Shown here one piece after another: positions 12,733 through 23,716 of a DNA stretch of 64,000 bases (positions within the stretch are counted from its first letter, which is position 1; each line of letters begins with the position of its first letter). Both the position numbers and the translations under genes were made by a program. A model generated the notes under the pieces. That model had not been told where the DNA came from. It did not search any database and was given only the letters and a program-made list of their open reading frames with translations. This DNA is from Phycomyces nitens (lineage: Eukaryota; Mucoromycota; Mucoromycetes; Mucorales; Phycomycetaceae): NCBI GenBank assembly GCA_022702545.1, contig JAHRBC010000001.1, forward strand, positions 4,092,001 through 4,156,000. The letters are read 5' to 3'.

Positions 12733-13569
12733 ACAAAATTGCCGCGTTTTAACAAAGACATGGAATACCCAACAAACCAGTTTGTCTTGATAAGTAATCA
12801 GTCATTCCTATTACTTTTCTAACAGAAAATATAGATATCTTTTCTATTACGCGTACACATTTTTTGATGGCTATATCATTATCTATCATGAAATACTGTT
12901 TGGTACGCCTGAAAATTCGCTCTCAAGATATGGACCATCTACTCTGTTCTGTCAGCCACTTCAGCCATTCAAAGCAGTAGTTAAAGAGTCGGCCATGCTC
13001 TCGACCCATGTTTTAAAAAGGTAAACATAAGTATACCGTGAATATAGCTATAGCCATGAATCTAGACCAAATTACTAGGCTGTATATTATGAGAAAAAAT
13101 TTTATCAATAAAAACATATTCGTAAACTATTTGCCATAATCTATTATAAAGAAGTATATAATAAATTACCAATTGAAAGTATTCAAAGCCTCAAAAATAT
13201 TAAACAGCCAATAAATACATGTCTGGTGGAAGATAGTTGAATGGATAGACAAGGGAAAGTAATGAAAGTTGAATCTTGATCTGTCAAAAATAGATCTTAT
13301 TATTGACCTTGAAATAATAATTCATGTAACGTTATACTGAAAAGAGATAAAATATACACTTTCAGTTACAGTTCTGTACCTCCTTGAGGTTAATGAGCCG
13401 ACATGCCCAAAACTAGAGCATTATATCTGCCGAATTACTGCAACATCTCATATGACTTGTCATTCATATCTGGAAGTTAATATTTCTATTTAATTCTAGG
13501 ATTTTTTATTTATTTGCCTCGGGATTTCACTTACTATCACGTCTGGGAATCGTACATTTTTTTGCAGTG
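12733..13569. other. A1 right subterminal non-coding region
   Basis: AT-rich. One more exon-like block (about 12826-12901, CTAACAG before AAAATATAG and TTTG before GTACGC). It is similar to A3 46170-46952. No further gene seen. Confidence 0.45.
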
Positions 13570-13682
13570 TATCTGTCAATGATACTAACCAAAGGATTTT
13601 TCCTGAGTTGCAATTTTTCATATACTGTTATTGATAATAATACCCCACAATTAATGATTGATTTAACACCATTTTTGCAGTG

Positions 13683-14096
13683 TTGGTACTAGTTGTTAGT
13701 GTGTCTTTACATATGAATAATGTATTTGGGAAGGTACACTCTTTAGTGCACTTCCAGTAGGTCGGTTATTCAATATGTTTCAATATTGGTAATTTGTGTT
13801 AATGTTTCAGTCTACGATTATGTTGGATACAAAAAATACAATGCAAAAAAGGGTAGATTGACTAGGAATATATTGTGGCTATAATGTATATTTAAGTTTT
13901 GTGCTGTTTGAGGGCATTTAAATATTCTACATTAGATTCTTGTACACCAGTAGGTAGGATGATTTGGTTCACCCCCATATCTTTTTAGTCTACTATGAAT
14001 CATGACGATATATTGCCAAAAGCATAGTAAAACTATACAATTAAGTAGCTTATTTTATAAGTTTTATCTACATAATACCCTTAGACTTTTGTAGTG
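13683..14096. mobile_element. End fragment of a C-family CACTA-like element
   Basis: 13840-14096 is an inverted near-copy of 49833-50100, the left end of element C. It ends at 14096 with the inverse of CACTACAAAAGTCTAAGGG, identical to the C terminus. GTA follows at 14097-14099 and then DIRS sequence resumes, so this element interrupted the DIRS recombinase gene. The rest is displaced by D/A1 or lost. Confidence 0.75.
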
Positions 14097-14667
14097 GTAC
14101 ATGCAATGGCTGCCTTATAGGGGCGTTGTTTCCCAAGGCCAGGAAAAAGGTACTTACCAAGTAGTTTTCTGCAATTGGTTGCTTTCCATTGTGTACTATC
14201 CGGAACACACTGGCAATTGCTGATCTGTCCACGTTCAGCTGGGCTGGAGACCGTCCAGAATTACACCTCATCGTCAAAAACTGACATACCAGTCTAGGAT
14301 CATAAGCCAACGGATCCGCTCCTTGGTTTGTTGCCCACTCTGCCCATTGTCGCCAAGCTAGATCATACACCTTGTTTGTGGATGAACGGGTGGCCGTTGT
14401 CAAGAACTCAATCTCCTCCTCAGAGAGTTTCTCTACCTCTGCATAGTATTGGGAGATAGCCTCCAGGCGGCCAATGGGAACTGTAGCCTGGGTGAGACTA
14501 ATGGGATTGGGGCTTGAGTGGCGTGCTTCATGACCAAAGGCCACCAAAATTGAGTCTGCCACCATGGTGTGACCAGCATGATTGTTGCCCAATCTTGTCT
14601 CATCTTTTGCACTACCCGAGGGATCAATCTCCATGGGGGATGTGCAAAAATTCCCTTCCTTGGCCAT
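14097..14667 (-). pseudogene. DIRS tyrosine recombinase, N-terminal part only
   Basis: ATG at 14667, overlapping the end of the RT/RNase H frame in another frame. Residues about 70-190 resemble the SAM-like core-binding domain of tyrosine recombinases (TNKVYDLAWRQWAEWATNQG, DPRLVCQFLTMRC, SAIASVFR). The catalytic domain with the Arg, His-x-x-Arg and Tyr residues is absent: after RQPLHVPL the sequence becomes the terminus of a C-family element and stops. In an intact DIRS element this enzyme would integrate the circular DNA intermediate without making a target duplication. Confidence 0.75.
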
Positions 14668-15722
14668 GTCTGTTGAAATGCGTCAATTGCCTCTGCTGCT
14701 GGGTCTGGAAGATAACTCCAGAATCTCTTCAACTTGGTGTTCTCGTGGCTGGCAAAAGTGTCTATTTTCATGCACCCCAAACTCCTCTGTATCTCTTGGA
14801 AGAGGCGTCGTGGCAAGGCCCACTTGTGAACCGGTTTCTTGACTCTGCTCAGTCTGTCTGCTGTGGTGTTCTCCACCCCCACAATGTGTGATATTGTCAC
14901 CTTGATACCCTTCTGCACTCGCAGATTCTAAATCAGCAAAGCCAGTTCCTGCAACAAAGGCAAAGCTGTCCCACCCCACCTCATCGCGTATTTGATTGCT
15001 GTAATATTGTCTCTTTGGATATGGACATGTTTGTACTGGTAACCGTTGGCATGGAGCTGGAGGGCAAACAAGACCGTCTTCAACTCTCGGGCATTTATGG
15101 ACGTGCCCTTCTCTGCTTCTGTCCAAAACCCTGACGTCTTCATCATGTTGGAAGCGACGCCCCAGCCTGTGTCTGAGGCATCCACCTGAATGTTGAGGGC
15201 TGGGGTTGTAGGGAGCGGTTCCCTCACTGGCATACCATTGATCGTGTGACCCTTGGTCAATCACCACTGGAGTTCCTTGCTCCCCTCCTTCATTATGACC
15301 GCTCTGCTCTCCCACTTGCCTGTCTGGTGTAGACTCCTTGCAAGATCCCTTTGCAAATAATGGATCTGGATCAATGCTTCCCCTATGGCTGGCATCATGG
15401 CTGTGAACTTCCCTATAAGGGAGGCAAGTTAACAGCAAGTTGGTGAGGTTCTCAGTGTTTGTTTGATCTTGTCGCGCAAGTTCAAAAACTTGGCTTTGGG
15501 CACAGACAATGTCATTGACTGAGTTGAGAACTGGAAACCCAAGAATTCCTGTTGTTGCAGTGGGGTGGTGATGCTCTTCTTGACATTGATGATGAATCCT
15601 AGAGACTCCAAGTGTGCTATGGTTTCCTGGGTGTGTCTCATTGACAATTCCTTTGACTTGGCAACCAAACAAATGTCGTCCAGGTAATACACAAGCTGTA
15701 TACCCTTGGCCCTCAATGGTTC
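14433..15722 (-). pseudogene. DIRS reverse transcriptase (second half), RNase H and adjoining domain
   Basis: One frame running from the P1 junction. Motifs in order: PLRAKGIQLVYYLDDICLVA (RT active-site YxDD), SLGFIINVKKS, QEFLGFQF; LASLIGKF; then RNase H with NIQVDASDTGWG, SINARELKTVLFALQLH and IQRDNITAIKY; then ENTTADRLSR and the DIRS-typical block with KIDTFASHENTKLKRFWSY and GIFAHPPWRLIPRV. The frame is interrupted by TAA (15429-15431), TGA (15261-15263) and TAG (14928-14930), each one transition away from a sense codon that fits (Gln, Trp, Gln). Non-functional as it stands, even apart from the P1 insertion. Confidence 0.85.
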
Positions 15723-16599
15723 CACTGCAAAAACTGTGGGGTAAAACCATGTATATAACCAGAAATAAATAGGGGAAAAGTTTAGGTTTTCAGGGGAGAA
15801 CAGAATACTACGAGTATGGGAGTAAGCAAGGTTTCTCCTGGGCTCAAAGTCAAATCTCATACAGGTGCAAAGTTGAAAACTTTTGGGAGAGTAGGGTTCG
15901 TTAGCTTTTTCTGCATATAGATTTTTGGTGTTTACCAGATTTTTGTGCTTAAAACTATGTTTTTAGTGTAATAGATTATGTGTTTATAAATTGAAAAGAC
16001 GATTACACACAGCAAATAAAGTTGGGGAGAAGCTGGCTTTCTCCATGGTATCAAGAATATCCTCAAGCAATTAACCAATCATCGAATACTATTACTGTGC
16101 AATCAAGCATAGAATGATCCCCCCATTGTTTTATACCCCGTACTTATTAGGTTTATGGTTTATATTTGTGTTTATTGGAAAGAATAGAATGGCTCTGTAC
16201 ACAAGCTCTAATACTATTACTGTATATCCTTGCCGCTTCTACCGGCCTACTTGATACTACTTGGATCGGGTGCTTCACTACTGAACAATACCTGAAAATA
16301 GGGACCGACGGCGATTTGGGTGGTTGCGGCAGTATTCTAATACAATAAAAGTTATATTAGTGACATATATTCAAGAGTGCGGGTGTTGTTCAAGATGCGA
16401 GGTATTTTATACTTACATTGTAAGGGATGGATAAGAACGGACAAAGTGGGGCTGAGTTGTGCGGCATGGCATGGCATCTTGTATGATTAGATTGACTAGA
16501 GATGGGGTAAAGTAAATTAGTATGGGTGAATTGGGTAATAGAATAATCGATTTACATACCAGAAACAGAGTTGACAATTAAGTAGAGGGATGTTACGTG

Positions 16600-17830
16600 A
16601 TGACCAACAATAGATTCTTATTAAGAGTATAGAACAATATTAGTAAATAGCTAGAATAATATTATGGAAAGAGATAAAGACCAAGAAAAGGCATTACCAT
16701 TATGATAACCAGTCGTAGATGATGAAGGGGCCAGATGGGGTGGACAGTGATGGCGGCGGTCTATAGTAGAATAAGAAACGTTAAAGGAGAAAATAGTTTG
16801 ACACGAAGAGTTTTTACCAAGCCACCAATGACGATACCATATAATAGACCGTTTGAGTAGAGGAGGTCTATAAGATAAAAAGAGAGAATCAGAATAGTGT
16901 TATGGAAAGTATAAAGACTAAGAGACAGCATTACCGTTATGATAACAGTTGAGGATGATGGGGAAGCCAGATGGGGTGATTGATGGCGGCGGTCTATAGT
17001 AGAATAAGAAACGTTAGAGGATAAAATAGTTTGACACGAAAATATTTTTTACCAAGCCACCAATGACGATACCATATAATAGACCGTTTGAGTAGAGGAG
17101 ATCTATAATATAAAAAGAGAGAATCAGAATAGTGTTATGGAAAGTAGAAAGACTAAGAGACAGCATTACCATTATGATAACAGTTGAGGATGATGGGGAA
17201 GCCAGATGGGGTGATTGATGGCGGCGGTCTATAGTAGAATAAGAAACGTTAAAGGGGAAAATTATTTGACACGATTTTTTACCATGCCACTGATGACCAT
17301 ACCATATAATAGGCGTGTGAACGGAATATGTCTATAAAATAAAAAGAGAGAATAACAATAATATTATAGAAAAGTATAGACCAAGAAATGGCATTACCAT
17401 TATGATAACCAGTTGTAGATGATGGAAGAGACGGACAGGGTGTGATGGGGGTGACCCAAGTAGAATAAACAACGTTAGAGAAAAAAAAAGTTTGACACCA
17501 AAAGGTTCTTTTACCATGACACTGATGACGATACCAATATAATAGACTGTGTGAGTGGCGGAAGGCTATAAGATAAAAAGAGAGGATCAGAATAATATTA
17601 TAAAAAATATAAAGACCAAAAAAAGATATTACCATTATGATTACAATCGTACATGAAGGAAGAGGTAGATGGGGTGATTGGTGGTGTGGTCTACAATAAA
17701 ATAAGCAACGTTAGAATAGAAAATCGTTTGACACAAAAAGATTTTTTTAGCCCAATATTGATGATTGAACCATATAATAAAGCTGTGTGAGTTGAGGAGG
17801 TCTATAAAATAAAAAAAAAGAGAGTCAGGA
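16600..17830 (-). repeat. Five tandem roughly 235-bp units with exon/intron-like borders (P1 subterminal)
   Basis: Read on the minus strand, each unit has a CTTATAG/TTATAG-type acceptor followed by an exon-like block (ACCTCCTC...ACTCA...CTATTATATGG), a GTAAAAA donor-like site, a second acceptor (TACTATAG or similar), a second block (GCCGCCATCAATCACCCCATCTGG less the last bases, then TCATCATC), and CATAATG before GTAATG. The shared TCTATAARATAAAAA border occurs at about 16863, 17099, 17325, 17565 and 17802. P2 has four units and P0 one. Function unknown; either duplicated mini-exons or a subterminal binding array. Confidence 0.7.
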
Positions 17831-18334
17831 TAATTTGCGAGATGCTAAAGGCACATTCAACTGACCACAGATTGTTTGGATGAGCAATGCAGGCAGGATG
17901 TATTGGAATGAGCGCATGTTTATAAAGAAGCCGCCGATTTTTTAGTGTAAAGAGGTGTAAAAAAGAAAGAAAAAATGGGCCCGGATATAGGAAACGAGGG
18001 AAAGGAAAAAAGAGCAAAAAAGAAAAGAATACAAGGATATATAATTTGAAACAGAGACAGAATAGGTGTAATAGATAGAATCTAAAAACAAATGGAGCCA
18101 TTCATTAGTGTGTACAAGAAGTGTTTGGATCCGCTCATCAAACTCTTTTTTTATAAATACTCTGTATTTTATATTCTCAAAGGCCTGTTCACACACAACA
18201 CACCCTTCTGCTTCCCAAAACCTTTCAATAAAACAAATATCATTGTATGTATAAGACATTACATATTTTATATGAGATCCCATGAAATAAAGACAATTAA
18301 CAATTGAAAATTATTATTTGATATTTTGTAGATT

Positions 18335-19683
18335 ATGGCAAACAGACGTGCAATTGCTCCTCGAACAACCGACGAGTTCAGGGAATTGATGGACAGATTG
18401 ACCAGTGTGGAGGCTGGTTTGTCCAATGTGACTGGAGAGGTGCGTTCTGTTGGCACCAGGCTAGCCACTATGGACACCAGGCTTGGTGTTATCATCCAAG
18501 ATGGTGCCAGTACCATTGCCATCTTGGATGGTTTTGGAAATGTCCCTGGGGCAACTTCTTCTGCCCCCGTTGCTGCTGCTTCCGTTGCTGCTGCCCCCAT
18601 TGTTGCTGCCCTCATTGTTGCTGCTCCCGTTGCTGCTGCTCCTCTCTCCCCCACTGTGGTTGCACTTGCTGCGTTTGAAGCTCCTCAAATGCAGGAAACC
18701 AACCGCGCGTATGTGAGTATATACTATTGAAATATATTGCTAGTCTAATACCTTCTAAAAATATATTAGGGCTTCATCAGACGCTACCTGAAGACCCAAA
18801 ACTTCAGGTCCAACAACCCAGACTTGGTTGAGGCTAACAACCAAAAGCCTAGCTGGAGAACGGACGTGGCCTTTAACGAGAGTCCCAACAAAGAGTTGGT
18901 ACTCGAGATAATGGCCTATCTCCAGCCAAGGTTTCTCGAGTCTGGGTTGAGGTACCCTGACCTCCGCCGGTATATATACACCAACTTCAATGGAAGGCGG
19001 ACTCAGGAGAAGAAGTCTTTTGAGAAGCGAGCAGAAGCGAATGCTCGCTCAAGAAGAAATGGCCATCAGGCGGACGTGAGTTATTATTTTTATTATGAAA
19101 AGGATTCCTATTAACTCAATTGACAATCATATATTTCATCAGCATCTCACTCGCCGCCGGGAGGCATACTCCAATAACAAGGCGGCGATTGACCAAGAAA
19201 TGGACCGGGACTGCAGCAATCTCATCCAAAAGGCAGCAATGTCTGAGGGTGAGTCTGACGATGAGGGGAGCGATGCTTCGTTCGGGCGTCGCATCCTCAC
19301 TGTGCGCCCAAGCTGGCGAAGCGACGAGGTAAATAAATTCGCAAAGAATATTGTTTATTATTTTTATAGAATACTAATGAATATTTTAGTTCAATCATTT
19401 CCTTGAACTCGTCGATGACTACGTGCTTGCCGGCTTGGGAACAAGACATCGTCAGATGCTTCGTCGAAAGTTTGGCCGCGTTGACGAAGTAGCAGTCCCG
19501 GAGGGAATGGTCCCTCCCCGCCTGAATGGGCCGTTAGAAATTAAAAAATTTAAAAAAAAAAAAAAACCTCATCTTTGCTCCTCTCATGCACTCAATCCTA
19601 AAGACTCATTTAAATCCTATACTTGTTTATTTTATTCTGGTATGCAATCTTGTTTAAAAATGAGTAAAGACATATTTTATTAA
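18335..19683 (+). CDS. P1 accessory protein, four exons, extended C-terminus
   Basis: Exons 18335-18712, 18770-19075 (306 nt), 19143-19328 (186 nt) and 19390-19683. Exon 1 has a short helical N-part and a long Ala/Pro-rich segment. Exon 2 carries GFIRRYLKTQNFRSNNP, SPNKELVLEIMAYLQ, LRYPDLRRYIYTNFNGRRTQ and a basic tail. Exon 3 has AAMSEGESDDE and RPSWRSDE. Exon 4 starts FNHFLELVDDYVLA. In P2 and P4 exon 4 ends after about 53 codons with WT(I/V)RDDK; in P1 an A-tract (19546-19566) encodes poly-Lys and the frame runs on to 97 codons, so the normal stop seems lost. It converges on the transposase with only 3 bp between the stops. Confidence 0.75.
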
Positions 19684-19686
19684 AAC

Positions 19687-22600
19687 TTAAGCATATATTT
19701 TTTTAGGTAAAGGGATAACCAGTATCTTCTTTACATTATTTTGGGTCATATGTTCAGCCAGTGCTACTTCTAACAGAATGCGATGTACAGGCACAATACT
19801 GTGGTAGTTGGCTGGAGAAAATTGTGGCCTACAAATGTCAACACTTTCATGTTCTCTTGTACGCTCGGAATCAAAGACAAACCAGCGAACGTACGCGAAA
19901 ACATGTTGCTTATTGTGATGACGATTTAGTCGGCCATGAGACATAGGGGGCATAGACTGGGAATGGACAAACATATATTGAATCTCGCCTGTGTACGCAG
20001 TCGGATTTTCGTCGTCATTTCCAGAGAACAGAGCTTGAACATAAGAACCATGACCGACAGTACCCTTCTTGCCTTTGTATGACTGGCCAAGGAGATCGAT
20101 AGACGCGATCTTGCATATTTGGTTGTCAACAAAATATGGCGAAGATGAGGCATGTCGGTAATCCACTAAATCTGGCTTTGCATATACGAGCTTATAGTGT
20201 TCCAAGAGATAGGGATATTCAAGGTCGTTCATTGATTCATACGGTTTCATAGAGAGTGGCAACGCAGAAGGAGGGAGAGGTTCGTTGCCTTTGATAGAGA
20301 GTGGATTCATAGAGGATTGCATAAATGCTCTCAACCGGAAAGGGCCTTGAGACATGGCATAGGAGGGGGCATAGGAGGAGGCATGGGAGGAGGCATGGGA
20401 TGGGGCATAGGATGGGGCATAGGAGGAGGAGGTAAGCTTGGACATAAAGGGGCGGAAGGGGGTTTGACTGGGACATTGAAGAACAGAAGATACATAATCG
20501 CCCTTGTATGCATCATTAATAAAGTTCTTCATGTAGGTGGACTCAAAGCCGTCTCGTCTGTTGGTCTTGATGTTTTTTAACAATCCATTGTATCTCTCAA
20601 ATGAAAACAGCCAATAACCGTACACTGGTCCAAAATCACGAATAATGGTATGAAGATGAAGGTGTAGGTGCATGTTACAAGTGAGAAGATTCGCAGGATA
20701 TAGGGACTGACATCTTCGACCAAACGTTTCCAGGAAATCGTGGGCATCGGTTGCCTCGGAAAACGAGATTGCTGGCTTGACCAAAAGGCGGCAGGCATCA
20801 ACGAAGCTGATCCAGTTGTTGAAGTTGTCAGGAGGGAGCACACCTTTCAACAGGACTGGAGAGTATACGAGGACCCAGGACTTCCACTCGTCTGCTTTCA
20901 TGTAGGAAAAGCCTTTTCCGATCTTGCCTTTGAGGACAGCATAATCGGCCGGCAGAACCATAGACTCGGCAGTCTTTTGCATGGCAGCAAGATCACGGTC
21001 TGTGATCAGGCCATCGTCAATCCACCTCTCGACCATTCGCTTGGCCGTACCCAAGAAGAGATTGTGCATGGGATCAATGATCATGCAGCGAACAACGTCA
21101 AAGTATCCAAGGCGATGCAACTGGGACCATTGAACGCCATTTTCGATTTCCAGCTGATGCCTTTCTGAGGGCGTACTGGCACTCTTCCACACCTCAGCAT
21201 GCAACCGATTTTCGACACCACTGCGAAGGGACCACTGTGCAGAGTCGAAGCCACGAAAGTCAACGCTGTTTGTTCCGTCCAAACGAGAGAAACCACGACT
21301 ACACTTGAAGCATGCATGGGTGCTGTTGTGGGAAGTAAACCCACTCGTCTTTCTGGCAGCTGGAATGTCGCACGCCACCATAAACAACGCAGCACGGACG
21401 GTAACACCTGATGAACACTCGGCAGTTCGCATCTTCACACCAATGTACAGCTCTTCCAAATCGTCCACCAACGGCTTGAGATAGTGGTTGATCTCGTCAG
21501 ATTTTGGTTCCTTGGGCCCAGGCATAAGGCCAACAAGAATGATGTTCTCTGCCTTGAATCGCTCAGCCCTAGGAAGATTGTTGACGGCCAAGTAGATCGC
21601 ACCACAGGAATAGGTCACCCCATCGAACGGCTGGAACCAGTCAACGTTCAATGTCAGCATGAGAGAACGTGGGTCTTGGACGAAAGAAACACCATTCGAG
21701 TCCTTGAGCTCCTTCCACATGGCGCCGTCGTACACATCGCACATCGTGTCTTCGACCTTCAGCTCCTTGTTCCAATGGCGGATTCTTGCTTCGAAATCTG
21801 GGCGGAGGAAAAACACTCTCAACGCCTGCTTGACAGAATGGTAGTTGTATTGGCGTCTGGCTACCAAAGCACCTGATGATGACACCTTCATCAACTGGGA
21901 ATCGCAAGAGGAACGTGCTCCTGGCTTCTGGAAATTGCACCGAAGGGGAACAGACCCAGCTTCCTCGTACACCTTGTGACAATCCTGGCACACAACAGAT
22001 TTCCTTATTCCTTGGGACATGGCTGAAAATCCTGTCATGCGCTGCAGACCAAGCAGGCTTGTGGGCAGTTGGAAATCTTGATCATAGATTGTCAAGAGCT
22101 TGTTGACAAACTCGATCAAGACAACGGCGCCCTTGTCAACCACATAACGGGATGCAAACAGGACAACAGAAATGGCGATGAACCTATGCACTGGGTTTTC
22201 AGGCATTTGGGGAGGCAAAAGGATCTATTTTAAAATGGAAAATATTAACACCCAATTTTTTAGGCTTTTTCTCTATTTAACACTGACCTTCACCATCCAA
22301 CTCCTCAACTTCGATCTCTTCCAAATCGCCCTCGTCGTCATCATCACCACCGTCCATCTCATTCTCATCGGCATCGGCATCAGCATCGACATCGGCATTA
22401 GCCTCATTGTCAGCACCAATTTCGCCATGATCGGCAAAGGATCGGCTTCCAAAAACGGCGAGTTCTCCTGATCACCAAGTACATCTGAGGACCCGACTTT
22501 ATGGAACAAGGTAGCCAGATATAGAATATAGTAGTTATTTAGTTTCTATTGCTATGCCAATAAATAATCCTTACGTTCAAAATCAACATCTATCATATTG

Positions 22601-22817
22601 CGTTGAGAGGAGATTTCTAGTAAAATATATTATGATACAATTCATAGAGTGTTTACAAAAGTAACTTGCCCCTTTCGCAATTTTCAAGACGCTCTAATCT
22701 TGCTCTCTTTGCATGACGTTGAGCAGTCAGTTTCTGGACAAGACTGTAACCATTCTTGCTTGTACTGCATCTAGGGCAAAAGCACTTCTCATTGTAGACA
22801 TCGGAAGTAGAAGACAT
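19687..22817 (-). CDS. P1 Tnp2/DUF4218 transposase, four exons
   Basis: Exon 1 (22817-22670) encodes KCFCPRCSTSKNGYS and TAQRHAKRARL, a CxC..C / RH motif. The first intron starts GCAAGT, a GC-AG type. Exon 2 is 22616-22575; exon 3 is acidic with an ADADADE tract; exon 4 (about 22218-19687) is open for over 800 codons: QDCHKVYEE, CDVYDGAMWKELKD, LNVDWFQPFDGVTYSCGAIY, GLMPGPKEPKSDEINHYL, ACDIPAARK, ACFKCSRGF, DPMHNLFLGTAKRM, MHLHLHLHTIIRDFGPVYGY, FERYNGLLKN. A repeat insert SYAP/SHAS lies near residue 620. The acceptor of exon 3, AG in P2 and P4, reads GG at 22515-22516, which may prevent correct splicing. Predicted DDE-type excision and integration enzyme of the element, acting in the nucleus. 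Confidence 0.85.
20340..20435. repeat. Coding 12-bp minisatellite inside P1 transposase
   Basis: Repeats of a GGCATAGGAGGA-like unit on the plus strand; on the coding strand they give about six S-Y/H-A-P/S tetrapeptides. The insert is absent from P2, P4 and A copies and keeps the frame. Confidence 0.8.
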
Positions 22818-23059
22818 GGTATTTGTGTATTGAAGTTTAAACAAAAAGGAAACAAGTGTTACATATGCTTTATTTGCTACGGTTTTATAAGAGTATAAAA
22901 ATATTATCTCCTGTTCTTTATATCCGAGCCAATTAAATACAATAAAACAATATTTTCAAGGTGATCACAAAAAAACGTGTTGAGTTGCAAATTTGCTTCA
23001 GCTTTCTCCACGTTCTCAGTTAACTGTGCACAGTAGAATAGCCCACCGTTTTCCCAGTG

Positions 23060-23473
23060 TTCCAGAGCAAACCACATCAATTTTGAGAAAATGTATGGAG
23101 CGACACAAAATCCAAAGGCTAATGCCTTGAACCGAAAGATCTTGGATTGATGGCGGAAGCTGAGGTATTGGCGTGAGGCTGGGTGAATGGGCACAACCAA
23201 ATACGCATCCTTGAGGTCTATTTTTGTCATAAAATTGCCTGGTGACAACAATTCCTGCAGGGCAGGGACCCCCTCCATCTTGAAATGTTGTATCTGGACA
23301 AACGAGTTTATCCTCTTGCAGTCCAGGATTGGTCTCTTTCTGTCCTTCTCCTGCAAGATAAACATCGGCAATAAGAATTGGTTGTCTGTCAATGGCGCCT
23401 CTTCTATTACTTTGGCAGACAGAAACTTCTGAACAGCCTCCTCCAGATCTAAATTGGCTTCAGTTGACACACT
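23060..23473 (-). pseudogene. DIRS reverse transcriptase, first half of the palm, between P2 and P1
   Basis: A 411-bp island of DIRS plus one TSD copy. It encodes EAVQKFLSAKVIEEAPL, LPMFILQEKDRKRPILDCKR, MTKIDLKDAYLVVPIHP, FRFKALAFGFCVAPYIFSK and ends WFALE at the P1 junction. These are RT fingers and palm motifs with the first catalytic Asp (KIDLKDAY). It begins with VSTEANLDLEE at the P2 junction. The extra residues that seem to precede it (23474-23572) are the P2 terminus read through. Confidence 0.9.
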
Positions 23474-23716
23474 CACTGGAAAAACAACCCTGAATACACT
23501 AGTGGCCAAGTTGCCCTGAACTGGTATTAATGTGGGGTCGTTTTCCAACTCAACTGTTTTTCTTGTGTTCATGTCAAAAATATAATATTGGCATTTTCTA
23601 TTGGCCCAGATATAATAAGCATTAGAGTATTACTTTGTATTGTTATAAAAGTATAGCAAATAAAATATATGTAACACTCGTTTCCTTTTAATTTTATCAT
23701 TACAAACATAAACAAC

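Larger units (their letters stand above)
7404..13569 (+). mobile_element. Element A1: complete A-family CACTA-like transposon (6166 bp)
   Basis: Starts CACTGCAAAAATACCCCCG at 7404 and ends with an inverted but diverged copy (TTTTTTTGCAGTG) at 13569. Both sides are flanked by TAT (7401-7403 and 13570-13572), a 3-bp target duplication typical of EnSpm/CACTA. Contents in order: transposase (+), convergent accessory gene (-), outward-facing short-exon region (+). Its length matches A3 (6173 bp). It lies in the leader of remnant D. Confidence 0.92.
6820..13682. mobile_element. Remnant of D-type CACTA-like element, with A1 nested in it
   Basis: The right terminus is at 13682, reading inward CACTGCAAAAATGG. 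Removing A1 (7404-13569) places this terminus about 230 bp upstream of the D transposase ATG, the spacing seen in A and P elements. The left limit is unknown because the body of the element is lost. The 3 bp outside are TTG. Confidence 0.55.
15723..23059 (-). mobile_element. Element P1: complete P-family CACTA-like transposon (7337 bp)
   Basis: Begins CACTGCAAAAACTGTGGGG at 15723 and ends with the inverse of CACTGGGAAAACGGTGGG at 23059. TTC is duplicated on both sides (15720-15722, 23060-23062). Order from left: subterminal region with five tandem units, accessory gene (+), convergent transposase (-), short leader. Inserted in the RT domain of the DIRS element, after a Glu codon. Confidence 0.93.

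Noticed and set aside
14683..15750. 355-residue minus-strand ORF rich in His, Gln and Gly
   Set aside because: It lies in another frame over the DIRS RT/RNase H region, whose motifs are unmistakable.
16600..17830. CRISPR-like array from regularly spaced repeats
   Set aside because: Units are long, repeat throughout their length and lie in a eukaryotic transposon; there are no spacers.
23474..23572. N-terminal extension of the reverse transcriptase piece starting MNTRKTVELEND
   Set aside because: This stretch is the P2 terminus, also present at the left end of P4 (57741), read through by chance.
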